Assembly (NCBI GenBank): GCA_003645085.1
Contig: QNEE01000003.1
Location: 1 to 35,685 of the forward strand
Direction: 5' to 3'
Length of the DNA: 35,685 nucleotides
Source: a bacterium
Lineage (GTDB): Bacteria; UBP14; UBA6098
Below the pieces are notes generated by a model. It had not been told where the DNA came from, ran no database searches, and saw nothing but the letters and a program-made list of their open reading frames with translations. Positions 18,393 to 26,391 of the stretch are shown in pieces (the first letter of the stretch is position 1; every line of letters begins with the position of its first letter). The position numbers and the translations under genes were made by a program.

Positions 18393-18944
18393 ATGAATAG
18401 GACTGAAGCATTAGAACTAGTCAAATCGAACGTTAGTAAAGAAAACCTGATAAAACATATGCTTGCCACCGAGGCCGCGATGAAGGCTCTCGCAGAACGT
18501 CTCGGAGGCGACGTCGAAAAATGGGGCATGGCCGGGCTGTTGCACGACTTAGATTACGACCAAACCGAGCACGATTTCCCGAAGCATGGCCTTCTATCGG
18601 CCGAAATACTCGAAAGAAAAGGGGTCGACACGGAGATAGTCCGCGCTGTAAAAGCCCATCCGGCGCACGAGGGTTTTCTACCGGAGTCGCCTATGGATTG
18701 GGCTCTCTATTCGGTAGACAGCCTTACCGGCCTGATTATCGCCGCGGCATTAATGCACCCGGAGAAAAAACTGAAAGCCATTAATACCGACTTCGTTATG
18801 CGACGTTTCAAGGAAAAAAGGTTCGCGGCAGGCGCAAATCGCGACCAGATAAAGAAATGCTCCAAACTCGGCCTCGAATTAGAGGAATTCGTCGCCATAA
18901 CCCTCGAGGCGATGCAGTCCATTAGCGAATCCCTGGGATTATAA
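18393..18944 (+). CDS. HD domain-containing hydrolase (HDIG-type)
   Basis: HMLATEAAMKALAERLGGDVEKWGMAGLLHDLDYD...HGLLSAEILERKGVDTEIVRAVKAHPAHEG; SD gaaaggag. Confidence 0.85.
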   Translation: MNRTEALELVKSNVSKENLIKHMLATEAAMKALAERLGGDVEKWGMAGLLHDLDYDQTEHDFPKHGLLSAEILERKGVDTEIVRAVKAHPAHEGFLPESPMDWALYSVDSLTGLIIAAALMHPEKKLKAINTDFVMRRFKEKRFAAGANRDQIKKCSKLGLELEEFVAITLEAMQSISESLGL

Positions 18945-18946
18945 AC

Positions 18947-20215
18947 ATGAACGAAAACGGGGAAACTAAACACGCCGGCCGTATTTTGGCCTGGGGAATG
19001 TATGACTTCGCGAATACGATATATTCTATGAACGTCGTTTCTATCTATTTCCCCCTGTTGGTCGTTCTCAATCTGGGCTATCCCGACATATATGCCGGCG
19101 GCGCGAATAGTCTTTCTATGCTGATAGTTGCGCTTTCCGCACCGTTTCTCGGCCAATTGACAGATTCTACCGGCCGGAGAATGCCTTCGTTAATAGCCGC
19201 TACTATTATATGTTGCCTTTTTACGGCGGGAATCGGTTTCGCCGCCGGAGGGAAACTCCCCATATTAAGCGTGCTCGCTTTTTTTGTGGTCGCCAATGTC
19301 GGTTTTCAACTCGGTCTCGTATTCTATAACTCCCTCCTCCCTATTGTCGCCCCGAAAGGCCTTATTGGCCGAGTAAGCGGGATAGGTGTCGGACTCGGTT
19401 ATCTAGGCGCGATTGCCGGAATGATACTCGTTATGCCATTCAACGAGGGCGCGATATTCGGAATCGATATCCCGTGGGTTCACGCCGGAGGCCGTTCTGC
19501 GACGTTTTTGCCTACCGCGACGCTCTTTCTGCTGTTTTCGCTCCCCACTTTTATTGTCATCCGTGAGAGGAAACCCGCAACCCGAATCGAGCCTCGAGGC
19601 AGGCCGCTGCAAAGGATTATCGAAACCCTACGCGACTCGAAGAAATACCCCGGCATAAGGAGATTCCTTGTTGGCAAATTTCTATTTCAGGAAGGTATCG
19701 AAACGGCGATTATTTTTATGGCGGTATATTCGGAAAAGGCTATGGGAATGCCCGATTCCGCGAAAATACCGTTTTTTATTGTAGCGACTTTAGGTGCCGC
19801 TATCGGGTCGAACGTTTTCGGGCACCTCGTAGACAGGATAGGTCCCGGAAAAACGTTGAATATCGTCCTTGTCGGCTGGATTATTGCTCTTTTATTATTG
19901 CTCCCTATAACCGGTAGATTGCCGTTTTTCGGATTGGGAATCGTAATAGGTGCGCTTCTCGGCGGCGTTTGGACTGCCTCGAGGCCGCTCCTGCTGGAGC
20001 TTTCGCCTATCGAGGCTGTCGGCAGGTATTTTGGGCTTTATTCTCTATCCGGTAAGGCCGCCGCGATAACCGGGCCTTTAATATGGGGCGCGATAGTATG
20101 GGTTTTGAAGCCGTTGGGTGATTTTATAGCATACCGAAGCGCCGTAATCGTTTTGATAATCCTAATAGGTGCTGGTTGGCTCGTCATCAGGCCGCTATGG
20201 TCGGGAACAAAATAA
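18947..20215 (+). CDS. MFS transporter, UMF1/Atg22-like
   Basis: WGMYDFANTIYSMNVVSIYFPLLVV, PFLGQLTDSTGRRMP, about 12 hydrophobic segments; begins 2 nt after the HD gene stop. Confidence 0.85.
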   Translation: MNENGETKHAGRILAWGMYDFANTIYSMNVVSIYFPLLVVLNLGYPDIYAGGANSLSMLIVALSAPFLGQLTDSTGRRMPSLIAATIICCLFTAGIGFAAGGKLPILSVLAFFVVANVGFQLGLVFYNSLLPIVAPKGLIGRVSGIGVGLGYLGAIAGMILVMPFNEGAIFGIDIPWVHAGGRSATFLPTATLFLLFSLPTFIVIRERKPATRIEPRGRPLQRIIETLRDSKKYPGIRRFLVGKFLFQEGIETAIIFMAVYSEKAMGMPDSAKIPFFIVATLGAAIGSNVFGHLVDRIGPGKTLNIVLVGWIIALLLLLPITGRLPFFGLGIVIGALLGGVWTASRPLLLELSPIEAVGRYFGLYSLSGKAAAITGPLIWGAIVWVLKPLGDFIAYRSAVIVLIILIGAGWLVIRPLWSGTK

Positions 20216-20216
20216 A

Positions 20217-20247
20217 AACAGGCGCCGTTATATCAAAAGCGCCTGTT
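20217..20247. terminator. Hairpin terminator between convergent genes
   Basis: AACAGGCGC-CGTTATATCAAAA-GCGCCTGTT directly after the MFS stop codon; no strong T run on the + side. Confidence 0.6.
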
Positions 20248-20289
20248 CCCCTCCATCCTGCATTACACAGGTATCATTCGTTCGATGAA

Positions 20290-20814
20290 CTACTTGATAA
20301 GGACCATTTTGCCGTTAAAGCTCTTATTTCCAAACGTTATCCTGTAGAGATATGTCCCGCTGGGGAGGTTTCCGGACTCGAAATCGAGAACGTGTTTACC
20401 GGGGACGACATCTTTGTTTTCGCCGTAGACCATTCTTCCGCAAACATCATAAAAACGGGCTTTAAGCAGGCCGTTCTGCGGGATTTCTATGGAAAATCGA
20501 GTTATAGAGTTAAACGGATTCGGCGAGGGCAGGCCTACGCTGAACTCTCGGGGAACCTTGGCGTTGTCGTCCGGCTGCTCTTCGATAGCCACAATCGCGC
20601 CCATTATCGAACCGAGAAATCCCGCGCAATTGTCGTAGGCCCCGCCGGAACTCATACAGATTACCGCCTGTCCGATAGACGCCACATTGTCGTATGCACC
20701 TCCAGAGGTTCTCCCCCCTCCGTTGTCCTGCACATTATTTTTCTCCTCTACGGTGGCAAATAGGCACGATGCTGAAATTAAAACTAACATCATTATAAAA
20801 ACCAGAGCCTTCAT
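20290..20814 (-). CDS. Small secreted protein with duplicated SGGAYDN motif and Por-type C-terminal sorting domain
   Basis: Signal peptide MKALVFIMMLVLISASCLFA; GGGRTSGGAYDNVASIGQAVICMSSGGAYDNCAGFLGS; C-terminus LPSPNPFNSITRFSIEIPQNGLLKARFYDVCGRMV...GTYLYRITFGNKSFNGKMVLIK. Confidence 0.85.
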   Translation of the reverse strand: MKALVFIMMLVLISASCLFATVEEKNNVQDNGGGRTSGGAYDNVASIGQAVICMSSGGAYDNCAGFLGSIMGAIVAIEEQPDDNAKVPREFSVGLPSPNPFNSITRFSIEIPQNGLLKARFYDVCGRMVYGENKDVVPGKHVLDFESGNLPSGTYLYRITFGNKSFNGKMVLIK

Positions 20815-20982
20815 ATCGGCCTCCTATCGGTTCAGACTATTTTTTCACGCATAAAATATAATTATTCGATATGTTTATACAAGGACTTTTTATAACCGCA
20901 AATATCGACGTAAAATTGGGTCTTTTTTACTTTAGTGGGTCCTTCTGCCGTAGTATCCCGCAAGAATCCCTATTTATATGTA

Positions 20983-22998
20983 TCAATTACCTGGGTGAAG
21001 TTCCATAAGAAGGCTGTTGTTGCCGACAATCCAACCGTAATTCGAACCCATCAGGAATATATCGTTCAGGGTTTCTTCGGTGAATCCTTCGCTCTGGCGA
21101 TACCAGCTCTCGCCGCCATCGACGGTGTGCAATACATATCCGAATTTGCCGACTACCCAACCGACCTCGCTATTCTGGAAAGCAACAGATTTGAAAACGG
21201 ATTCGCAATAGGCTGGCATATCGAGCTGGGTCCAGTCCGCGCCGCCATCGGTCGTTTTAAGTATCGTGCCCATACTTCCGCAAGCGTAACCCGTATTGGA
21301 ATCGACCATATCTATATCCATTAAAGATTGTTCGGTTCCGCTCGGTAGGACATCCCACGTCGTCCCGCCATTAGTCGTCTTAAGAATAGTCCCGTGCTGA
21401 CCGACCACAAATGCTTTTCCAGTGTCGAAAACATCGAGGCCGAACAACTCCGCCGAGACACCCGCTTCTTGAGGCGACCAGGTTAATCCACCGTCCTCGG
21501 TTCGCAGGATAAGTCCTTCGTTGCCTATCGCCCAGCCGGTATTCTCATCTGCTAACTCGACTTTATTGAGTCTATATCCGTCGAGGCTATCGACCGCTGT
21601 CCAAAGTTCCCCACCGTTTTCAGTGTAAAGGATAGTCGCGAAAGTATCGACGGGGAGTTGAACGGAGAAACCGACTACCCAGCCTAGATTTTCATCTGCG
21701 AAATAAACGTCCTGGAACGTTTTATCCGTGTTAGCATCCTGATGAATCCACATCGCGCCGCCATCGGTAGTATGCGCGATACGGCCGGATTTACCTACCA
21801 CCCAACCCTCGCTCGAACTTACGAAATGAACCCCATACAGCGAAATACCGAGACCGTAACTTCGGAAACTCCAGGTTTCTCCTCCGTCGTGAGTAACTTT
21901 GATAGCTCCCGTCCCACGCGAAACATCGTCGCCGACAACCCACCCTTCGGTTTCATCGAAGAAACCGATATCTGTTATATCCCCGGTTATATCGACATCG
22001 ACAAGGCTCCATACGCTGCCCCCGTCGGTAGTCTTCGCTACTGTGCCCCCCGTCCCGATAGCCCATCCTATAGTGGCATCGGTAAACTCTATTTCCATTA
22101 AATCGCGTCCCGAACCGACATTAGCGAGACTCGCGGTAGATATCGAGGACTCTGCCACCGAAATAGTATATACGTAGCCTCCGTCACCAACCATAATCCC
22201 GTTCGTTTCGTCGAAGAAATACATATCGGCGAAATGCCCGACAAAAGGATACATTTCCCAGCTACCGCTATCTCCCCCATCCATCGAGCGGAAGAATAAT
22301 AGTGTATCGCCGCTGCCGACGGTGTCGCCAAGCAGGTAAATCAGGTCCTCGGTCGGGGCGTATCCGCCGTAGAATGTAATCTGGTCCTGAGTAACATAGA
22401 GAGTCGTATCATAGAACCAGGTAGTTACTCCGGAATCTACAACCGCGAGGGAATCGAAAAACTCACCGATGTAAAGGTCGATATATTCCCACGAATCGCC
22501 GCCGTTTTCGGAGCGAAGAAGAACCCCTTCGTTGCCGCAAATAAATAGAGGATTATCCTCTCCGGTCGCAGGGTATATTATGTCGTATAAATCCCCATCT
22601 CTGACGCCTGCTGGAAAAACATCCGACCAGTTTTCGCCGTTATCGGAAGATATATAAAGCATACCGCGTTCGCCGACCATAATACCCTTGCTAGAGGTAA
22701 AATAGAAATCGGTCGCTTTACGGCCTGTCTCGGGATTAAGGGTTTTGGTAACCCAGCCATGGCCGTCGTCCTCTGTGATGTATAGATGTTCGTTGTCTGC
22801 GCCGACAATCGCTTTTTCGTGTGCGAGAGGCCAAACCGCGCCGGGGTTTTCCAGTTCTTCGGTAGTAACGACGCTCCAATAACTGCCGTCCTGTAAAGCC
22901 TCCTCTTCTTCCTCTTTCGAACAACCGGAGAAAACGAACAACGAAGCCATAATTAATGTAAATAGTGCGACAGATTTAGTTCCGAGAATGCGACGCAT
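20983..22998 (-). CDS. YCF48/BNR-type beta-propeller lipoprotein with many ~40-aa repeats
   Basis: Lipobox VFSGC; repeats such as TTDGGSVWSLVDVDITGDITDIGFFDETEGWVVG, THDGGETWSFRSYGLGISLYGVHFVSSSEGWVVG, TTNGGTTWDVLPSGTEQSLMDIDMVDSNTGYACG. Confidence 0.9.
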   Translation of the reverse strand: MRRILGTKSVALFTLIMASLFVFSGCSKEEEEEALQDGSYWSVVTTEELENPGAVWPLAHEKAIVGADNEHLYITEDDGHGWVTKTLNPETGRKATDFYFTSSKGIMVGERGMLYISSDNGENWSDVFPAGVRDGDLYDIIYPATGEDNPLFICGNEGVLLRSENGGDSWEYIDLYIGEFFDSLAVVDSGVTTWFYDTTLYVTQDQITFYGGYAPTEDLIYLLGDTVGSGDTLLFFRSMDGGDSGSWEMYPFVGHFADMYFFDETNGIMVGDGGYVYTISVAESSISTASLANVGSGRDLMEIEFTDATIGWAIGTGGTVAKTTDGGSVWSLVDVDITGDITDIGFFDETEGWVVGDDVSRGTGAIKVTHDGGETWSFRSYGLGISLYGVHFVSSSEGWVVGKSGRIAHTTDGGAMWIHQDANTDKTFQDVYFADENLGWVVGFSVQLPVDTFATILYTENGGELWTAVDSLDGYRLNKVELADENTGWAIGNEGLILRTEDGGLTWSPQEAGVSAELFGLDVFDTGKAFVVGQHGTILKTTNGGTTWDVLPSGTEQSLMDIDMVDSNTGYACGSMGTILKTTDGGADWTQLDMPAYCESVFKSVAFQNSEVGWVVGKFGYVLHTVDGGESWYRQSEGFTEETLNDIFLMGSNYGWIVGNNSLLMELHPGN

Positions 22999-23136
22999 CG
23001 CGCCTCCTTATAAGTATTAAACGCTGTAGTTTTATAATAAATCTAATGAATATAAATCTGTTATATATTCGAGTCAACCTTTTTTTCGTGATAATGAAGT
23101 TTAGATTAAATTCTGAAAACGGTCAAACCTTCTTTT

Positions 23137-23298
23137 ATGAACGGAGCCGCACGCGTTTTCGATTTGGGTTGCGGTTTGCCAAACTACAATCAATCGGAAA
23201 GCGGCGAGGAAGCCGATTACAAAGCTATCCTGAACGATTGGTTGATGGTAGGAAGAGATATTAAAAGCGCTACAAATCGATTCGCCGATGAGCAATAG
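23137..23298 (+). CDS. Small hypothetical ORF (53 aa) overlapping the DUF2335 gene
   Basis: Hand-translated, not in the supplied track: MNGAARVFDLGCGLPNYNQSESGEEADYKAILNDWLMVGRDIKSATNRFADEQ*. Its stop is inside the next gene, whose ATG is at 23288 (11-nt overlap). No clear SD seen. Confidence 0.5.
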   Translation: MNGAARVFDLGCGLPNYNQSESGEEADYKAILNDWLMVGRDIKSATNRFADEQ

Positions 23299-23719
23299 AA
23301 GCAAAAAGAGCGATTCAAACCACCCGGCTAAGTTTAACAAGAAGCAAGGAGCTTATCTTCAGGCTTTATCGTCTTATAGCGGACCAATCCCTCATCCGGA
23401 TATTCTCGCTCACTACGATGAAATCTATCAGGGAGCCGCTAAAATAATAATAGATAGAGCCGAGAAACAGTTAGACCATAGAGTGGATATGGAGAAAAGC
23501 GTCGTTAAGTCGAATATCCTCAACGAGAAGCTCGGGATAATCTCGGCATTTCTGATAGCGCTTGCGTTTGGCTATATCGCTTATAGATGTGCGATAGCCG
23601 GACATGACTGGCCAGCTTCGATAATTGGTAAAACGGACGTTGTGGGCTTGGTTGCGACTTTTATCAATGGCGGGGGTCGAAATATCAAAGAGCTGTCGCA
23701 AAAAAGAAATGCCGAATAG
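23288..23719 (+). CDS. DUF2335-like predicted membrane protein
   Basis: YSGPIPHPDILAHYDEIYQGAAKIIIDRAEKQLDHRVDMEKSVV then two hydrophobic segments (LGIISAFLIALAFGYIAYRCAI; DVVGLVATFING), the layout I associate with DUF2335. Confidence 0.75.
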   Translation: MSNRSKKSDSNHPAKFNKKQGAYLQALSSYSGPIPHPDILAHYDEIYQGAAKIIIDRAEKQLDHRVDMEKSVVKSNILNEKLGIISAFLIALAFGYIAYRCAIAGHDWPASIIGKTDVVGLVATFINGGGRNIKELSQKRNAE

Positions 23720-23740
23720 AAGCCCCGATAGGGGCTTTTC
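23719..23740 (+). terminator. Rho-independent terminator after the DUF2335-like gene
   Basis: GAAGCCCC-GATA-GGGGCTTTTC. Confidence 0.75.
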
Positions 23741-23914
23741 AATTTCGAGGAGAAAGAAACCGCTTGACCTGGTTTGGGTTTTTGGGTAGGTTGGTTTCGA
23801 GATAGGTTGTTCATTAAAAACGCGAGGATTTTAGGTCGAAGTTCTCGGTTTGGTCTCGAAAAAATTGGATTTGGGGGCAAAACCGGGATTTAGACGGGAG
23901 TGCCGGGCTTTTAG

Positions 23915-24235
23915 ATGGCGTTCCCGAACACGGTGGAGTTCGCGAACTGGCTGCGCTCCGGGCTATATTACCCGGACGCGGATTCCCATGACGCACCAGT
24001 TACCGTAGGGGTGGCGAACATCGCGCAGGAGAACGCGACCAAGGTCTGGAACGAGGCGGTCAAGAATTTGCGTAATTTGCTGGTGAGGTTGCGCATCTCG
24101 CTTCCGATGCTCACGCTGGGGACGATTAGGTGCTGGACACGTTGAATTTGCGCGGCGATGTGCCTCTGCGCGACGCCGTTCAACGAGGCCGAGGAGGCGG
24201 GATTACCGACCGAGGAAGAAATTACCGTGAAGTAA
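23915..24235 (+). pseudogene. Possible frame-shifted orphan gene
   Basis: MAFPNTVEFANWLRSGLYYPDADSHDAPVTVGVANIAQENATKVWNEAVKNL... stops at 24145, but other frames continue with protein-like LDTLNLRGDVPL and ATPFNEAEEAGLPTEEEITVK* (stop 24233-24235), followed closely by a terminator. Confidence 0.4.
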
Positions 24236-24260
24236 CGCAGAATGTATAATGTAGAATTAG

Positions 24261-24282
24261 GGCGCGAGGACGCGCCTTTTTT
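24261..24282 (+). terminator. Rho-independent terminator
   Basis: GGCGCG-AGGA-CGCGCC-TTTTTT. Confidence 0.85.
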
Positions 24283-24287
24283 AATTT

Positions 24288-24376
24288 GCTCTCACCCTCG
24301 CCCCCTCTCTCGCCGAATGGGAAAGGAGGCTCCAAGTCCTTCTCTGCAGGGAGAATGGTTTAAGATGATGGCTAAT
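24288..24376. repeat. Degenerate dispersed repeat of the CCCTCTCCC...GGGAGA type
   Basis: ctctcaccctcgccccctctctcgccgaatgggaaaggaggctccaagtccttctctgcagggagaatggtttaagatgatgg resembles the palindromic CCTCACCC...CTCTCCC...GGGAGAAGGATTTAGGATGAGG repeats common in bacterial genomes. Confidence 0.45.
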
Positions 24377-24520
24377 CCATCGCACTTTGAAGGGCACGGT
24401 TCATTTTTCGGGTGCCCGCAGTCGCCCGTTTTTATCTCTGAACCCTCGAGCCCTTGAATCTTTTCTTTTTTATTCTTCTCTTGTAAATCCGGCTGAACAT
24501 AATTATAATTGGTCTTAACC

Positions 24521-25039
24521 GTGAAAAAACTAATAACAACCCTGATGATTTCGACGTTGTTTTTCAGCGCTTGCGACCGGGGAGCGGCGTCTCCCCCGCC
24601 ATCTAATAACAGTACCGACGAGACGATTACCTACCGCGTCATCGATGTCTATGACGGCGATACTATCGAGCTGGACGACGGCCAGACGGTGCGGCTAGTC
24701 GGTATAAATACGCCGGAGATGAACTATGGCGGAACACCCGAGCCGTGCGCGCAGGAGGCCACGGATTATACGACTGCGGTATCCCTATATAAGGATTGCT
24801 ACCTCGTTTATAATACCTCGGTCGGCGACTCGATAGACCCATACGACCGGACGCTGGCGTTTGTGCATATTTTGCCGGATAGCTTTTGTCTGAATATCGA
24901 GATAGTCCGTGCGGGCTGGAGCGAGGACTGGGATTATTATCCGGTCAGAAGCGATTACGAGGTTCTTTTCGAGGAGGCCGAGGCCGAGGCTATCGCCGCC
25001 GGTAGAGGTATATGGGACCCCGGCGAAAACTGCGACTGA
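24521..25039 (+). CDS. Thermonuclease (SNase-like) family lipoprotein
   Basis: Lipobox LFFSAC; TYRVIDVYDGDTIELDDGQTVRLVGINTPEMNYG...PYDRTLAFVHI...GRGIWD. Start set to GTG 24521 (VKKLITTL); the track ORF starts at TTG 24509. Confidence 0.85.
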   Translation: MKKLITTLMISTLFFSACDRGAASPPPSNNSTDETITYRVIDVYDGDTIELDDGQTVRLVGINTPEMNYGGTPEPCAQEATDYTTAVSLYKDCYLVYNTSVGDSIDPYDRTLAFVHILPDSFCLNIEIVRAGWSEDWDYYPVRSDYEVLFEEAEAEAIAAGRGIWDPGENCD

Positions 25040-25049
25040 AGGAAATAAA

Positions 25050-25829
25050 ATGAACGACGAACGAATAAGAGCTATTCTCGACGAGGTTGCCGCCGAATTC
25101 GGGATGCCGAATGCGCCGGATGTCGATAATGATTGGGTTTTGACCGAAAGCGCCCGGCGGGTCCTTGTCGAAAACGTGAGCGAACCGCATTGTATCGCGC
25201 CCCTTATCGACCATACTCTACTAAAACCGAACGCGACCGAGAACGACATCCGCAGGATTTGCGAGGAAGCGATAGAATATCGTTTCGCAAGCGTCTGCGT
25301 AAACCCGTGCTGGGTATTATTCGCGGCGGAATCGCTCGGAAATTCGAATTCGATGGTTTGCACCGTCGTCGGTTTTCCGCTCGGAGCCAATACGACAGAA
25401 ATCAAGGCCGAGGAGGCTATCCGCGCGGTCGAGGACGGCGCGGACGAGCTGGATATGGTGATGAACATCGGCGCGGCAAAATCGGCCGAATGGGAGACCG
25501 TCTATGCCGATATCGCCAGCGTTGTCGATGCTGCTTTTCCCGTTCCTGTCAAGGTTATTCTCGAAACGGCGATTCTCATCGACGAGGAGATAATTCGCGC
25601 CTGCGCCATATCCGCAAGCGCGGGAGCGGCTTATGTTAAGACCAGCACCGGTTTCTCAAAAGGCGGCGCTACTGTCGAAGCGGTCGAGATTATGTCGAAA
25701 ACGGTCGGCGATAAACTCGGCGTCAAGGCGTCCGGCGGAATCGGCGATTTCGAGAAGGCTATGTCTATGATAAAGGCCGGAGCGACGAGAATCGGCGCGA
25801 GCCGGTCGTTAACAATAATAGGACTATGA
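25050..25829 (+). CDS. deoC: Deoxyribose-phosphate aldolase
   Basis: IAPLIDHTLLKPNATENDIRRICEEA, VCVNPCWV, VVGFPLGANTTEIKAEEA, ELDMVMNIGAAKS, YVKTSTGFSKGGATVE, VKASGGIGDFEKA. Start chosen at ATG 25050 after SD gaagga. Confidence 0.93.
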   Translation: MNDERIRAILDEVAAEFGMPNAPDVDNDWVLTESARRVLVENVSEPHCIAPLIDHTLLKPNATENDIRRICEEAIEYRFASVCVNPCWVLFAAESLGNSNSMVCTVVGFPLGANTTEIKAEEAIRAVEDGADELDMVMNIGAAKSAEWETVYADIASVVDAAFPVPVKVILETAILIDEEIIRACAISASAGAAYVKTSTGFSKGGATVEAVEIMSKTVGDKLGVKASGGIGDFEKAMSMIKAGATRIGASRSLTIIGL

Positions 25830-26281
25830 AAATACGAGTTATACACGTTGGAAAAATATCTCCATTGTTAAAAGAAGCTATCGAACTCTACGAAAAACGG
25901 CTATCGAATTACGAAACGCTCGAAACAATCGAAGTCCGTCAGGTCAAGAAATTACCGCAGGATAAGACAGTCAAGAAAGAGGGCGCGAATATACTCGCGA
26001 TTCTCGACGATGAGGAGACGGTAGTCGCTCTGACCGAAGAGGGCCGCAGATTCAGTTCCATAGGTTTTGCGAAATGGCTCGCCGACGCCCGTATTGTGGG
26101 GCAGCAGGTATCTTTCGTTATCGGTGGCGCATTCGGACTGAGTAACGATGTTAAACTCCGGTCGGACCTCGCTCTCTCTATTTCTTCGATGACAACGCAG
26201 CACGATATCGCATTGCTGGTCTTGATGGAGCAACTCTACCGAGCATCGACTATACTGCGCGGCGAGGAATACCATAAATAG
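25826..26281 (+). CDS. rlmH: 23S rRNA (pseudouridine1915-N3)-methyltransferase
   Basis: MKIRVIHVGKIS, VALTEEGRRFSSIGFAKWLADA, VSFVIGGAFGLSNDVK, LSISSMTTQHDIALLVLMEQLYRASTILRGEEYHK. Confidence 0.94.
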   Translation: MKIRVIHVGKISPLLKEAIELYEKRLSNYETLETIEVRQVKKLPQDKTVKKEGANILAILDDEETVVALTEEGRRFSSIGFAKWLADARIVGQQVSFVIGGAFGLSNDVKLRSDLALSISSMTTQHDIALLVLMEQLYRASTILRGEEYHK

Positions 26282-26391
26282 TTTTGAAGTTTCGCCGGAT
26301 TATTTCCGGCCGTAACCATATCGTTTAAGGAAAATCAGCCGGGGGGTCTTTACGACCCGTCGGCAAAAGCTGTTTGTGAAAGGAAATTACC

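Noticed and set aside
23046-23264. 72-aa plus-strand ORF MNINLLYIRVNLFFV...
   Set aside because: Composition looks non-coding and it overlaps, in another frame, the more protein-like 53-aa ORF coupled to the DUF2335 gene.
24785-25468. 227-aa minus-strand ORF
   Set aside because: Antisense to the SNase-like gene and deoC; no recognisable domain.
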